Positions 1 to 11,810 of a stretch of 64,000 nt of DNA are shown here, in pieces. The translations under genes were made by a program, and so were the position numbers. The stretch lies in assembly GCF_040807025.1 (NCBI RefSeq), contig NC_090943.1:126417400-126481399 (forward strand), in the 5' to 3' direction. The stretch's first letter is position 1; each line of letters starts with the position of its first letter. The notes beneath the pieces were generated by a model, which saw only the letters and a program-made list of their open reading frames with translations, did no database searches and was not told the DNA's origin. The DNA comes from Struthio camelus. Taxonomy: Eukaryota > Chordata > Aves > Struthioniformes > Struthionidae.

Positions 1-1224
1 GTACACAGAAATCAGAGTACCTGCAATCCTTTACCAAGTATAGATAAAAATAATACATTTGACTTAAAGAAGGTATATGCCCTGTTGGAACCATGGTCAC
101 ATCCAGAGTCAGGCAAAATCCCCTGGAGAGAGGTAAATGCAATATAGCAGGCTGATAAATCTGGACCACCTTCGCCCTTTTATATCTATCCAATTAGTAT
201 CCTGCCTGAGCCAATAAACAAGACATTGTATGAAGAGCAGTGAAAACAGCCATATAGTTAACAGCCTTTTAATGACTGCTGTTAAATCCTGGTCTTCAGT
301 GCACTTTACACTAGTGCCACTCCTATGAATCTGGGATGTAACCCTCAGAGCAGCTAGAAGCCTATCCCAAGGTACTTGCTGAAATAAAGTCATCGTTGAG
401 CCACTGGTTGGTGGCTGAGGGTTGTAAAGTCTTCAAGGGCCTTCCTGCAGTTGCACAGACACTGGGGAGCTGGAGCACTTCTGAAGAACACCCGTGATGG
501 AGCACTGCAGTGTAAGTCAGTCACTGCTGTGATTTCTTGGAAAACAAACAGGAACAGTACTAATAATTTCCACTGTTTCCAGAATGCCCCGCTTAGCAGG
601 TCGCTGAACAGGAAAATTTGCGCTACATTTAATTCCACAGTTCTAGATAGAGGCAGGTGCTTTAGGTGAAGCCTGATTGCATTTTAGCCTGCTTTCCAAA
701 AGAAGCTGGATTATGTGATTTTGCTTCTCCTCTGTCTGCCATTTCTCCCCCTTTTCCCAGCTACTTTTAAACCATATTCAACCCCATTTCAAAGCAAGAT
801 ATGCAAAGAGACAAAGCTCCTTATGAGTTTTCCATGAGAGTCAGCTACTGCATGGAAGAGAGAGATGCCCAAAGTCACGTCCTTCCCAGGAGAAAGATGG
901 TTAAAGCTCAGCCCTTTACTCTCACATGCCAGAGTCAGCTGGTAGGCCAGCCCCAGGCCCTGGCTGCTGGCTCACAAGACATGCGCCACCAGAGCAGGAG
1001 TCCAACATGCTGGGTGGAAGATGTGGGAGGGAGCTGGGGGGAAGGCTGGTGGTGTCATCGGAGTCTGGTTAGGATGAGAAGTTTGGCATTCTGGATGCAA
1101 ATCCACAGGAAAAGTAGGATTCATTAGTTTGCTGCTTACAGAAAACTTTCTGAAGTCCGTTCTCACAGAATTTTATGATCTCCAGTGGAGACTGAACTTT
1201 ATTAGGAAAAAGTAGCTAAGACAT
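1..1224. other. non-genic stretch
   Basis: No exon, RNA gene or recognisable repeat could be supported here. Open frames are at most about 108 codons and resemble no protein family I know. Base composition is ordinary, with a slightly G-rich patch near 1000-1060. Confidence 0.5.
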
Positions 1225-1230
1225 TGAAGA

Positions 1231-1405
1231 GGCCTGGGTCTGGAAGTCAATAATGTATTTTTTCCTAGCCATGAACAACACTTCCTATATAGCCCTGAAA
1301 AAGTCATTTAATTTTTCCTCATTTAGAAATGGAGATAAAGATGTCTATTATCACCACTTACCTTGGTAGCTATAAATGAAATTTGCTTAATGAGTGCTAA
1401 AAATC
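1231..1405 (+). repeat. MIR-like ancient SINE relic
   Basis: The stretch from about 1296 reads as a degraded match to the MIR core and 3' half. It has a 'GTCA-TTAA' block, then a 'CCTCAT-T-GAAATGG-GATAA' block, then a run resembling the 'TACCT...TAAATGA' part of MIR, in the right order and spacing. The 5' limit is uncertain because the tRNA-derived head is not clearly visible. MIRs are old amniote SINEs and bird genomes keep some divergent copies. The match is by eye from memory of the consensus. Confidence 0.6.
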
Positions 1406-1415
1406 TGGTATCTGA

Positions 1416-4400
1416 AAAGCTTTTGATTACAGCTTTTCCCAGACTTGGAGTTAGATTCCTGCTTTTGGAAAATAGCTTGCCTTTATGTAGAGGCATTTAA
1501 GAGAATGTCATGTGACATTGCTATGATTGGGAAAATGGCATTGGAGAAGGTAGCGATAAATAAAAAACAAATAGTTGCTCGACAAAGATTAGTTCAGACC
1601 ATACGATCAAAGCCAAGTTTTCTTTTTTTATTCAGAGGAAGATCCACTCCCTACCGAGATCTTGATGGTAACACCCTCATCCAAGGGAACATAAGAGAGC
1701 AGCCTTTGATTGCCAAAACCCATCCACTGGCTGAGTGTACCCTGAGGGGAGAAGAGATTTACCTAACAGCTACTTAAAGCTGATTCAGCCTTTCATGGGC
1801 ATCACACGCAACCCATGTGTCTCCAGACAAGCGCAGGAGATTAGCTCCCACAGCCACTTAGCTCTTCTTTTTCCTTTACTCAGTTCAGTGTTTTCTCTGT
1901 AATATCTTTCCTCACAGAGATTGTAATTATTTTGAAACGGCAGCACAGAACATAAGGCACATAATGCTTTCAGCAAAGCGCTTGTGTGTCCCTGTAGCCC
2001 GTCTCCAGTAGTGGCTATTGATAGAGATATGGCCTTAAGCAGGTGACTGACCTCTTTGACTTCATATTCAGTATACCACAGGTGACTACCACGTTTCGAC
2101 AACTTGTTTCTGGGTAACACCTAAGGCAATATTTTTGCGGTCTTCCAGTGTGGCAGACAGGGAAACTCTGTCTTCTATTTTTTTTTTAATTTCCCTCAGC
2201 TTCCCTATGGGTCTGACTGCGTTCCTCTTTCAGATTTAAAAAACTTTACATTTTCGGAGGTGTATGCTAGTGCACTCCTATATTCTGGAAATGCTCCTTT
2301 TCCTTCCACTACTTTGCAGCTAACTTACAAAATCAGTCCCCTCTGAGACAAAGTCCAAAAATGACCAGCATGGTCGGGGCCAGAGTGAAGAAACGTGCTT
2401 CCAAATAAAATGTGCTTGTGCCTGCAAGGCCCCCACCAGCAGGTCACCAGCAGGTGACCTTTTCTTCCCTGTTCAGCTTCAATCATGGTGCTGATGCAGA
2501 CTGTGGTGGCCGCCTAAGTCATACACCCAGAATGAATCTGTGCACCTGAGAAAATCAGGGAAAGAGCCAGGGAGGCTTGCAGGCGAGCGGTGCGTGGGTG
2601 TGCTGTGCATGCCAACAAGGCGGCAGGTTCACAGGAGTCCCTTGTGAAGGCTGTAAAGGGAGGTGCTGTGATTTCCCAGGAGGGTGACACTCTTTATTCA
2701 CCTTTCAAAACTTTCAGGCAGCATGAGCAGTTGGTCCCTGCAGTGTGGGCTCTGCGTAGGCTCCTCCAAGCTTTCGGGTTTGGCAGCATTTCTGAAACAG
2801 CTCTGCTTACCTTTCACCAGCAGAGCTTTGCCTCCCTTACTCTTGCAGCGAAGCCCTAAGGGCAAGGGCTCCGACTGTGCCGGACAACTTCAGTTTTCTG
2901 TCCGGCAGCTGCCCAGGGCTCGGTTGCTCCAATATTAGAGCACTGAGGGAACAAGCTGACAAGCTCCTTTGGTTTAGGAAAAAAGAATTTTCTTACTAAC
3001 CTCAGGAAGAGTGAATATATATCCCTCATCTCCCTCAAAGTTTGTGTCAGCTTCCCTCCGCATACTGGCTTTTATTGTGCCCGCAAAGCAGTGATTTTAG
3101 TGCACTAGAGCTCAGGTCCTGCAAAGCTGGGGGCTGGGGATGTCTGCGTTGCATTTCATGCAGACAGCAGCCAAATATTGCACTTGTCCCACTGTAGTGC
3201 CCTGGGTAACCTCAGGACATACAAACATGGCTTGGATTTTGCAGTTGTGCTCATAGGATAAGGACTGAACTGCAGCGTTAAGCTTCTCAATGCTCAAGGA
3301 ACACTAAGCTCACTATAACTTGCATGGTGAAATGTTGTTTATGCAGAGGATTAACAGATCCCTCAGATAAATGTGTTTGTTTTGATCGCTTATCTGCACT
3401 GGGGAGGGCAGAGGAGCAACCCACATGCTTTTACATGTAACTGTAACTGGCTTTTCAAAGATAGCTTGGGTAGCCATATCTGGAGTTAAATAATCTCCAC
3501 TTTCTGTTGGATCCATATATATCACATGACGTTTTCCTAAGCTTGTATTTTTTCCATGCCTATAATATGATTTTGGGTTTGGTTTCATTTCCTACTTTTC
3601 AGTAAAGCTACACTGGGAGCTACCTACCCGCAGGTTCTGGGCCTATGATTTTGGTCAACCTTTTGGTAATAGGAAAGGAAATAATTTATTCTAGGAGTCG
3701 ATTCAAGTTTTGTTCAGCATTGAACACAAAACTGAATACTACTGTTCTAATTTCTGAATAAGGAGTCAAGCTGCATCTGCCAAAGACACCTGGCTTCCCG
3801 AGATGCTGGAATGGGCAAAAGGGATAGCTGTAGCCCCTATCTCTCTGCAAGTGCTTATTTTGCCTGTGTTTGGAGCTAAAACTGCTTAATGTAAGCCTGA
3901 TTTGTCTAGATTCTCACTGCGTCTTGAAGCTTCTTTGCGGTGCCAGGGTTTCTGAGGATTTATCCCAAGTTATCTACTACCAAACAAAACAGTTGCTCTG
4001 CAGCGCTGTGAGGTTTCTTGCTTTTCTTCAACAGCCGAAGAGCATCATTTCTTGCCTTTTAGCATCACTTGTGCTTTGTCACGGCATTGTCCTGCTCAGC
4101 TTCATGTGTCTGAGCAGCAGCCAGAGCTCTTGCTGATGTCAATGCACAGATTCACAATAAATGGGCAAATATCAGAAAGAGCAGGGGCTGAAGGTACCTG
4201 TTGGTATAATACATAAGCGCACTGGAAGCACTGCTGGGAAACCACCTACCCAGACTGCTACAGGTCTGTGGCACAGTTGCCTTTTGGGACTACTGCAGAT
4301 TGGCAGTGAAGGACAGGTTTTGAGGCAGTTATAACACTGTCTTACTTCTGGGTTATCAATTTATACAGAGTTTTACTTTAATCTCTCAAGGACATGACCT

Positions 4401-5140
4401 ATCCTGTGCCCAACAGCTTATAGTTCGTTCTGTTAAACACAAAACACATTAATACATTATTGGCACCAACTCTTTATGTAGCCATGCTTTGGTAAAACTA
4501 AAAAGAATCACATTGTTATTTTAAACACTGAGAGACTTTAAAAGGCTGAAACTTCGCTGTACTTCATTCATGCCATGCTTTTTGTCTGAAATAGTGTTGT
4601 ATGCATTTGGTGCTGAGCAGCTTGTACTGTAACAGCATCTGCTTTAAAGCTCATCAGAGTCTGACAACGACTTTTCAAGCTCTGAGCCCCAAAGTAAGCT
4701 GACGGTTTTAACTTGTGTCTATGGTCAGTCTTCCACAGGTAAAGGGAGACACTAAGAGCTTCTAGCGCGGGAGACACGCAGCTCCCCAGGGTCTCGTACG
4801 CCGGCTCCGGGCTGGCAGCCGAGCGGCCAGAGCATGGCTGAGCAGTTCTGTTCGCATCCATTAGAGGGTAGTGGCACATATATCCCGTAGGCAGCTCCTC
4901 CACGTAACGTATTTAGGGTAAAAAATTCCACTGACCTATTTTACTTTAAACATACCAGAGGTATTGATGGAGAGCCTGCCTGATTACGTGCCCACCGTGG
5001 AAGGACCTGGGTATGTATGCTCCAGCTGACACAACACAGGCGATCCTTTCTCTAATATGTTCCTCGATCCTGTGTTTTTCTCCTCTTTTTTAGGAGGAGG
5101 AGCGGCCTCACAGATATAATTAAAAATAAGAAAGAAACAG
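1416..5140. other. non-genic stretch
   Basis: No coding exon is supportable. Local structure includes a tandem 11-mer and overlapping inverted repeat at 2434-2460. Frames of up to about 111 codons on either strand (for example near 1785-2120 and 4568-4903) show no recognisable domain and no consistent splice-site framing. Confidence 0.45.
2434..2460. repeat. tandem 11-mer with overlapping inverted repeat
   Basis: CACCAGCAGGT occurs twice head to tail (2434-2444 and 2445-2455). The second half forms a perfect 8-bp inverted repeat, AGGTCACC at 2441-2448 against GGTGACCT at 2453-2460, with a 4-base loop. The arms contain AGGTCA and TGACCT, the half-site recognised by many nuclear receptors, arranged as an inverted pair spaced by 8 bases. 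A regulatory role is only a possibility. Confidence 0.5.
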
Positions 5141-5144
5141 ATGC

Positions 5145-5158
5145 GTGTGTGTGTGTGT
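5145..5158. repeat. short (GT)7 microsatellite
   Basis: Seven GT units are followed directly by TATACACGT, so the end of the tract is partly self-complementary. It lies about 90 bases upstream of the first GC-rich promoter block. Confidence 0.85.
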
Positions 5159-5229
5159 ATACACGTAGATAATATATGCTGCGGCCACTGCTGCAGTTTT
5201 CAAATCCCTTCGACAGACGCTCTTCTTGA

Positions 5230-5626
5230 GATTTGGTGACACCGTCGCTCCCCGTGCGCACCCCTTGGTGCTCCAGTGCGTACACCTTCCTCGTTCTTCC
5301 CCAGGGAAGGAGCCAACCAACCAACCAACATACGAGGCAAGCTGGGGGGCCCAGCTCCTGGCCGCCCCCTCCTCTGTCCCCCGTCCCCGTCCCCCCGCCT
5401 TGCTTCCTGCAAGCCAACCGCTGCCGCGGCTGCGCGGCGAAGCCTCCTGAGATGCGCGGTAAACGCTCCCGCAGTCGGCCGAGGTGGAGCGGTCCCTCTG
5501 GTCGCAGGCGGGACTTGCCGGCAGCGGGTTGGTGCGGGGCAGCGCTGAGCGGGACTGCTCACCTCCTCGGCAGACCGAGGGCTTTGGACCTCTCCGGCTG
5601 CGGCAGCCAAATGATAGGGGGGGAAC
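5230..5626. promoter_or_regulatory. CpG island, candidate promoter
   Basis: The sequence changes from AT-leaning flanks to a GC-rich block with many CpG dinucleotides, for example around 5415-5500 and 5510-5610. Bulk vertebrate DNA is depleted of CpG, so such blocks usually mark promoters. Long open frames cross it in several frames on both strands, which is expected in stop-poor GC-rich DNA and is not evidence of coding. A TATA box sits at its downstream edge. On the opposite strand a donor-like GAGGAG/GTGAGC junction is present, with the exon side ending at 5563, so transcription could also run leftwards. The gene served is not identifiable. Confidence 0.55.
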
Positions 5627-5630
5627 TGGG

Positions 5631-5637
5631 TATAAAG
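5631..5637 (+). promoter_or_regulatory. TATA box
   Basis: A full TATAAAG motif lies directly downstream of the CpG-rich block and about 25-30 bases before a plausible start site near 5660. The preceding G-rich run (5617-5623) fits a core promoter. The same motif can occur by chance; its position at the island edge and the splice donor at 5692/5693 make it more credible. Confidence 0.4.
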
Positions 5638-5660
5638 GAGTTGCCACCTTCTCGCCTACT

Positions 5661-5692
5661 TAAGGATGTGATTAGCTGAGCTTTTTTGGCAG
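5661..5692 (+). other. possible non-coding first exon with splice donor
   Basis: If the TATA box at 5631 is used, transcription would begin near 5661. The first good donor is GGCAG/GTGAGA, with the exon ending at 5692. That gives an exon of only about 32 bases, with an ATG at 5666-5668 that meets a stop (TAG) two codons later, so it would be untranslated leader. The same junction also looks like an acceptor, because CTTTTTTGGCAG precedes it, so its direction is ambiguous. No downstream partner exon could be identified. Confidence 0.25.
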
Positions 5693-5699
5693 GTGAGAG

Positions 5700-7419
5700 T
5701 GCCTTTGTGTGTTGAGCTGTGCTTTGTTCCTAGTGATTCCCCACAGCTTCCTGGGAAAAACCCTCCCAGGCCTGAATTTCACAGGTTTTTAAATGCACAG
5801 GTCAGACAATGATGAGAAAGATCTGATGCTGTTTCTCTTCCCCTGTTTTTCCCTCCTTACTAGCTGAGGTGAACCAGTGCGGGAAGCTATAGCTGTTTTC
5901 AATTTCAGCTGTTTGAGGTTTTTGGGTTTGGTTTTTTTCATTTTATAGTTCCTTCAGATGAAGGAGGTGGTTGACTTTTTCATTTGCAGGCTTCCCCCCC
6001 TCCAGGCAAGTGGAGAGAAATACAGCAGCTTGCTCTCCTTTGCAGTTTGCTCTCCTCTCCGGTTTGCTCTCCCTTCCAGCTGAGCGAGCTGGTTCCCACC
6101 CTCACTAGGCCTCATATTCTGCATAGTCAAGACAACAAATTCCAGTAACTTGTCAGGAGGGGCTTGGTGCTGTGCCGTAGATGATGTTCGTTGGCGCTGG
6201 ACTGTATCTTACTTGTGTTGGTCATACTTACTTATGAATACCTGCACTGTCTTCAGACTTGGACACAAATAACTGAGGCCAGTGCTGCATTAAAGACACT
6301 TCAGCTAATTTTTAGAGCGAGGTATCAAAAACTAGGAATGGATAGATAGCTTCACTGATGGTACAAAATATAACTGCTTGTAAGAGACTTGCTATAACCA
6401 CCTATACAGGTATAAATCTATTGCCTGTGGCACGGTGACAGAGCATTTGCATCATATTGTCAGGTCTGATGTCTGAATTCAAGGTTTTGGTGCAGGCTTA
6501 CCTAAAAAGCCACCTAGATATAAGGGGCCCCGTTACATGGAGCAGCAGGAGGTAATACACAATCAGATACAAATGTGAGTCAAATTGCTTCCCTGCCTGT
6601 TGTGGGCTGTTTAATCGGCTGGCTTGTACCTTTGGGATCCCAGTCTGGTCTTTATACTACGTATTTGAGCGATTCTTCTTTTGGAAAAATCCACAACAGC
6701 AGAGTATCAACTACTCTGTGTATAAACCTCGATGCAGTTTAATTCCATAGGTGTTATCTGCTATAGAAACTTCTGCCATGGCTGTAATATAACTTACCAG
6801 TTTAAGTATATTAGTCAACATTTTCTGGTGCAGTAAATGCAGCTAATAACAGCAAAAAGGCACAGGTATAACATGATTTTGTTTTAAGAGCTGTAATAAT
6901 CCAGCAGAATTACCTTCTGAAGGTACAAACTGCACCTATAAAATGACTCTTTGCCTGCAAACCCTTTTGAAAGGCTTTAGGCTGTAAACTATTAGGGGCG
7001 TGAATTATATCTTCTTTCAGCCAGTAGCACAATAGAGCCCTATCACAGCTGTGGTTAGAAGGGTCTTCAGTCTGATTAGTCACACCACAACTTGGGTTTC
7101 TTCCATGTGAGCACTTAATTAGATTGAACTCTGCTAATTTAAGAGATAACAAGATAAGCTTAGCCCAGTTAAATATATGTGGTGGTTTTGTCTTTTATCA
7201 GCAGTAGGCTTCTCTTGTCTTTTTCTGTTGCAAGTGTTTAACCTTACAGCATATTGTCAGCACTCACCTGGAATAAAAGATAGAGGGAGCCCCCATTCTG
7301 CCCAGACTGGAGAGAAGGCCCTGCAGAATGGGCCAGTAAATCAGCACTTCACAGACCTTTAGAGTGTGACAATGGCCATTGTTTAAAGCCAGGTGGGGGC
7401 TCATGGCCATGTAAATTGT

Positions 7420-7421
<2 letters not shown>
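5700..7421. other. non-genic or intronic stretch
   Basis: No exon is supportable. A three-unit 17-base tandem repeat lies at 6030-6079. If the promoter at 5.63 kb is real, this would be the start of its first intron. Confidence 0.45.
6030..6079. repeat. three-copy 16-17 bp tandem repeat
   Basis: Three adjacent units of the form TTTGCTCTCC(T/C)(T/C)(T/C)(T/C)C(A/G)G lie at 6030-6045, 6046-6062 and 6063-6079. They differ at a few positions. The repeat is pyrimidine-rich and each unit ends in an acceptor-like CAG or CGG. Confidence 0.7.

Positions 7422-7491
<70 letters not shown>
7422..7491. repeat. (AC)35 microsatellite
   Basis: An uninterrupted run of AC dinucleotides covers 70 bases. On the opposite strand it produces artificial Val-Cys repeats in open frames, which should not be read as protein. 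Perfect tracts of this length are usually length-polymorphic and can adopt Z-DNA. Confidence 0.98.
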
Positions 7492-7494
<3 letters not shown>

Positions 7495-7655
7495 GTCCAG
7501 CTAGGCCCAGTACTGCACTGCCTGCAGAAGCTTGTAGAGAGCATGTAACTACTGCCATATGACTTACATTAACTGTAAAATTATGATTAAGCCTATTCAG
7601 TCTTAAATGATCATTCAAGGACTGTTTGTCGGAAGTAACCTTCCAGGAAAAACTC

Positions 7656-7721
7656 TGTATACATGCATATTTATATATGTGTGTATACATATACATATAT
7701 ATGTACATATATCTGTACATA
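7656..7721. repeat. TA/ACAT-rich low-complexity tract
   Basis: Alternating purine-pyrimidine sequence made of ATAC, ATAT and GTAC steps. It includes the perfect 14-base palindrome TACATATATATGTA at 7692-7705, which could extrude as a cruciform. It lies 165 bases from the AC microsatellite. Confidence 0.8.
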
Positions 7722-10700
7722 GCCTCAGGGCTGATGTGCCTCACCTGAAAGTAATCTCGGTACACATTTCTCAGTAATTACAGCTGCTGTACTTGTTTGA
7801 CTTGAAAGGTTTGTTGGTTTCATAATTTCTAACCTCAAGCACCCCAAATAATGAATCAGACCTCAAAACTGTTATTTAGGCTCTTAAACATGTAAACAAA
7901 TTTTGGGTGTGTTTGTCCTCACTTCTTGGAGCATCTGATGTCATATTTCAAACTCTTTCAGTGAAGATGAAGAAAAAAATGATTTAATGAAAGCTGAGAT
8001 TCCCATCTAATCCATTATTTCCAGGAATCAGAGACTTAAGATAATTATAAAATCAAGAGAGAGGTATTATGAAATCATAGACTGGAGACATGGGAGTTGT
8101 GCGTTTTGTATGCATGTCTAAGGTAGGAGCAATTGTGCATGCTTGTACCTACCTATAAAGCCTTCTGCTCTGACTTGTGCAAGGACCCCGGAGCACACTG
8201 CGAGGACACTATTGTGCAGGCCTGGGGCCTCCTGGCCTCTGTTTTGCTGACCAAGCGGCTGCTCTGCTCAGCCAGGGAAATGCTGGCTCCAGAGCAGCTG
8301 TTGTCTTTGGCAGAAACCTCCTGGAAGGAGCAAACACAATTCCCTCTAGAAGCTGGAGATGCTACCTGATGGGCGGTTTCTCCCGATTAGTGATGTGCGA
8401 TTGGGAGCCCATACCTATTCTTTTGCTCTGGTGTTGAGATGAAAGATCTAGCACTCAAGAAATCAGGGCAAATTGTAAGTGCTTGTGTCTACTGTTTATG
8501 ATCCCCATTGCATTTGGGACTGGCAGCAGAGCTGCAATTGGAAGAGTGTTTCCGCAAGCTCTGCTTGCAAGAACTGAGTTCAACAGGCGTGGTGGTTTTG
8601 CAGGCAGAAGAGAGGGTAAGGATATGTAGCTCACGCAGTGCTCTTCCTATGTCTCATTCAACGCAACGCAGGGGGGAATCAGCAAAGATGAGAGAAAAAC
8701 TGTTCTTGTTTTGTTATTGTTATTATTGTTATTATCCTCATCATCGTTGAGCAGGGAAACCTAAGGTCCAGATGTTTCATGTGCCTGAAATAATACCACT
8801 CCTGGCAATGGCTGCTTCAGGGCCAAGTGCAATGAAAAAGCTATCCAGGTAAACCGCCCCTCTCCCCCTCCACCTCTGTTGTGTAGTGTGAAAGTGTTTA
8901 GGGGCTTCAGAAAAGAGTGTAGCCTCTTTTAAGTCTGGTACTAAATAAATATTAAAAGGAAACAGTCTCAGCCCTGAAGTGCCTATATAGTGTGTATAAG
9001 TGTCTGTCCTGTGGCAAGAGGACATCGTTTTGAAAGTTTCCTGGTACAGCTTTATTTCAAGCACCACGTTCAGCTAAACGCTTGCATTTTATTTTATTAC
9101 GGTTTTGGATTTAGTTCAAGTTAACCTTTCCAGTCCCTCGTCATGCTGTGATTCACACAGGTCTCTCAGCTCATTTAGAAATTAGTCCTATCTAAGGTCA
9201 ACCTATGTACAAAAATAGCCATCTGGCAAATGTTGCCACCTCAGCTCTCAGCATCACCTTCTTTTGCAGATCACTAATATGTATGCAGCACCTCCATATT
9301 TGTTTTGTCACACTGAAGCGTGCTATTTATTTCTACTCCAATCCATCCTTATAAGGTTAGCATGTGTGGAGAGAAAAGTTTATACTATAATGATTCATTA
9401 GTCTCATTTTCATAGTTCCTTGAAGCTCTCATCTTCATAGGCTTTTTCACGTATTGCAGACTGAGGCCTTGACTCACAAACTGGTCACTTATCACCAGCT
9501 GATGTATAAGCTCTTTAGATATGCAGCCCATGTCTTTCTCCTTTCCCCTAAATATAGTGGCTGAACTCTATTCCTGATGTTTCTGAAAAGTTTTTGATTT
9601 TAATCATAAGTAAAAGGAGTGAAGTGATTAGTTGTCCAGCATCTGCATTTTGTGACAACTTCCACAAATGTCAGTAGCACAGTAGGGCTAGAGGCAGTGT
9701 TTGTGTACATCAGTTCGTCACTATCATAATTGGATACCTATAATAGTTAGATATCTATAATGCTGTGTTCATTAATTTGTAGTAACTCAACCTGTGCTGA
9801 TAGGTAACAGCCTTTTTCTTTTTTTTTGCTGCAGAACACTTTAAAGTGGATCACAAGGCTTGTATTTAGCACGAGTATATTTTCACTGAGGGGGAAAAAA
9901 ACATGCTATAATCTGGCAGTGTTAGCCAAAAGAAATGCTCCATCTGCTTATCTGTCTTCTCTTTGTCTGCACTGAATGGCACCACCGCGGACACAGCAGC
10001 CGGCAGGCACCGAGAAACAGTCAGAACCTTTCTGTACTTGCGGCAATACATTATGCTGAAAATAAATATTTGCCATAGTCTACAGGTCCTACTAAGCTGC
10101 AGATGAGAAGTATATAAATTCAGTTTCAAGCACTAAAGAAATTACTACTAGAACTAGTCTTTTCCATATTTATGTACCAAATCCTCATCTAATTTTTACA
10201 ACAGTTTCCAGCATGTTCCACTGATATATGAGAATGGGGGTCAATAAATATTAAATATTAATCTAGTAGCTGAGCACTAATGTCCGACCTTATCACTGTT
10301 CTAAAATTGGATATTTAATAAACATCATGAGCCAGGGAAATCTCTTCCAATGGCATCATTAATCTTTTCAGTGTGGCTTCCCCTGCTCCCCGCAGTGAGC
10401 TCTCACCAAGGCCTCTGCTGATATTTTTCTAAAGGTTGAACTTCACATCAGTTCTCCTGAATCTTCTTAACACTGTTTGTAACACAGTTTTCATTGCATT
10501 AGGTTCTCCTTGTTGCCTTTTTATTTTTTCTGCTACCCATTCTTTTCTGTTTTTTTTCCTTTCCTTGTAGGGCCAACAAGCTTTTGCCTGTAGTCACTTA
10601 GGCTTTATTTATCTTTCCTGGTCCACGCTCAAGGAGCAAGTCTATATAGAGCTTGCTCACTGCCGTGCGCACTACATATCCACATGGTTTGCTAGAGAAT

Positions 10701-11439
10701 ACCTATAGCTCTGGATAGTGTGATCTGGGCGGTCAGAGTTTTAACAGCATGGGTGCAAATCATTCTGCACAGCCAGTCTCAGTTTGAAGAGCCAGTTTCA
10801 GGTACGTTTAATTTACTAGTACAGCTGTAGCCAGCATTCCCAACCTAAGCCACCCTTCAAATGGTTATACACTTTAGCTTTGCAAAAGTATGGGCTTTTC
10901 TTGTTTTTTGTTTTTTTTTTCTCACCTCTCTAGGGAAGGTCTGTGTTAGCCTCTGTCTAGGTTATAGGTTTGCCTCCAAGCAGTATGGACAAGAGATGAA
11001 CTTGTGCTCAAGTATTGGCTTGCGCCCACCGCAGAATATAGTGCGGCTCTTTCTTTCTTTTCCTTCCTTGGCACATTCCCATAATTTCAGGTGTCTCAAA
11101 CCATCATCCCTTCCCACTGCTCACCAGTCATTTTACATGCTTCTCTTGTTCCCTTTCTGACATCTTTCGGCATGTTTTGCAACTAGGTTAATCTTGAAGT
11201 GGAAGAAGATAGATGTGGGTGAGACGTGGTTCTGGCAAACATTTGGTATGACAGGCAGTGACAGCACTATTTTTCTGGAAACCCGCATGAATGCCACAGG
11301 GTCAGCACATAACACAAGAGGTCCCTGTTCAGAAGTGTGTGGCCTTTGCTATGTGGAAAGTCAGCCCTTTTTCATTAGGGGAAAGATGAGAATTCATGCA
11401 TTTTTCAGGCAAGCTGCATTAATTGCTGCCAGTTGCTAC
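7722..11439. other. non-genic stretch
   Basis: No coding exon or RNA gene could be supported. A short TTATTG/TTA repeat lies at 8710-8735. The remainder is ordinary AT-leaning sequence with chance open frames under 100 codons. Confidence 0.45.
8710..8735. repeat. (TTATTG/TTA)n microsatellite
   Basis: A short run of TTATTG and TTATTA units, slightly imperfect, visible directly in the sequence. Confidence 0.75.
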
Positions 11440-11810
11440 TAATAAATTACTGGGGGGAGATCAACTGCTGGGGCTCTGCTAATGGGGAATTATGCTAATA
11501 AATGACAAATTTCACGGCATGAATAAGGCCTGTTGACCTCCTTATGAGGTTATTGATGGCTTTGCTTGTGTATAGCCTGATGAAATCATATTTCAGTGAC
11601 TTCTCCCCTGTACCAGGACTCAGAGTTCATCAGTAGAAATGGGCATTTTCCTGTTACGAACCAAGGTCTAGCTAGTCCTGTTGTGGACTTAACAATATTA
11701 ATGCAGTTTACCTGAAGAATGCATTAATTGTCATTTCTTTCTCTTAATGAAAAAGGGCTGACTTTGCACATAACAAAGGCTGCCATTGCTGGAATAACTA
11801 ACAACCTGTG
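11440..11810. promoter_or_regulatory. candidate conserved non-coding enhancer
   Basis: This stretch is dense in homeodomain- and POU-type words: TAATAAATTA near the start, GGAATTATGCTAATAAATG around 11490-11505 with the POU-like ATGCTAAT, and GCATTAATTG near 11722. TGACCT, TTATGAGG and similar words lie between them. It has few CpGs and no coding potential. Such texture is typical of vertebrate developmental enhancers in gene-poor intervals, but conservation cannot be measured from one sequence. Confidence 0.22.

Noticed and set aside
7264..7765. Open frames with long Val-Cys repeats
   Set aside because: They are translations of the AC microsatellite and its flanks.
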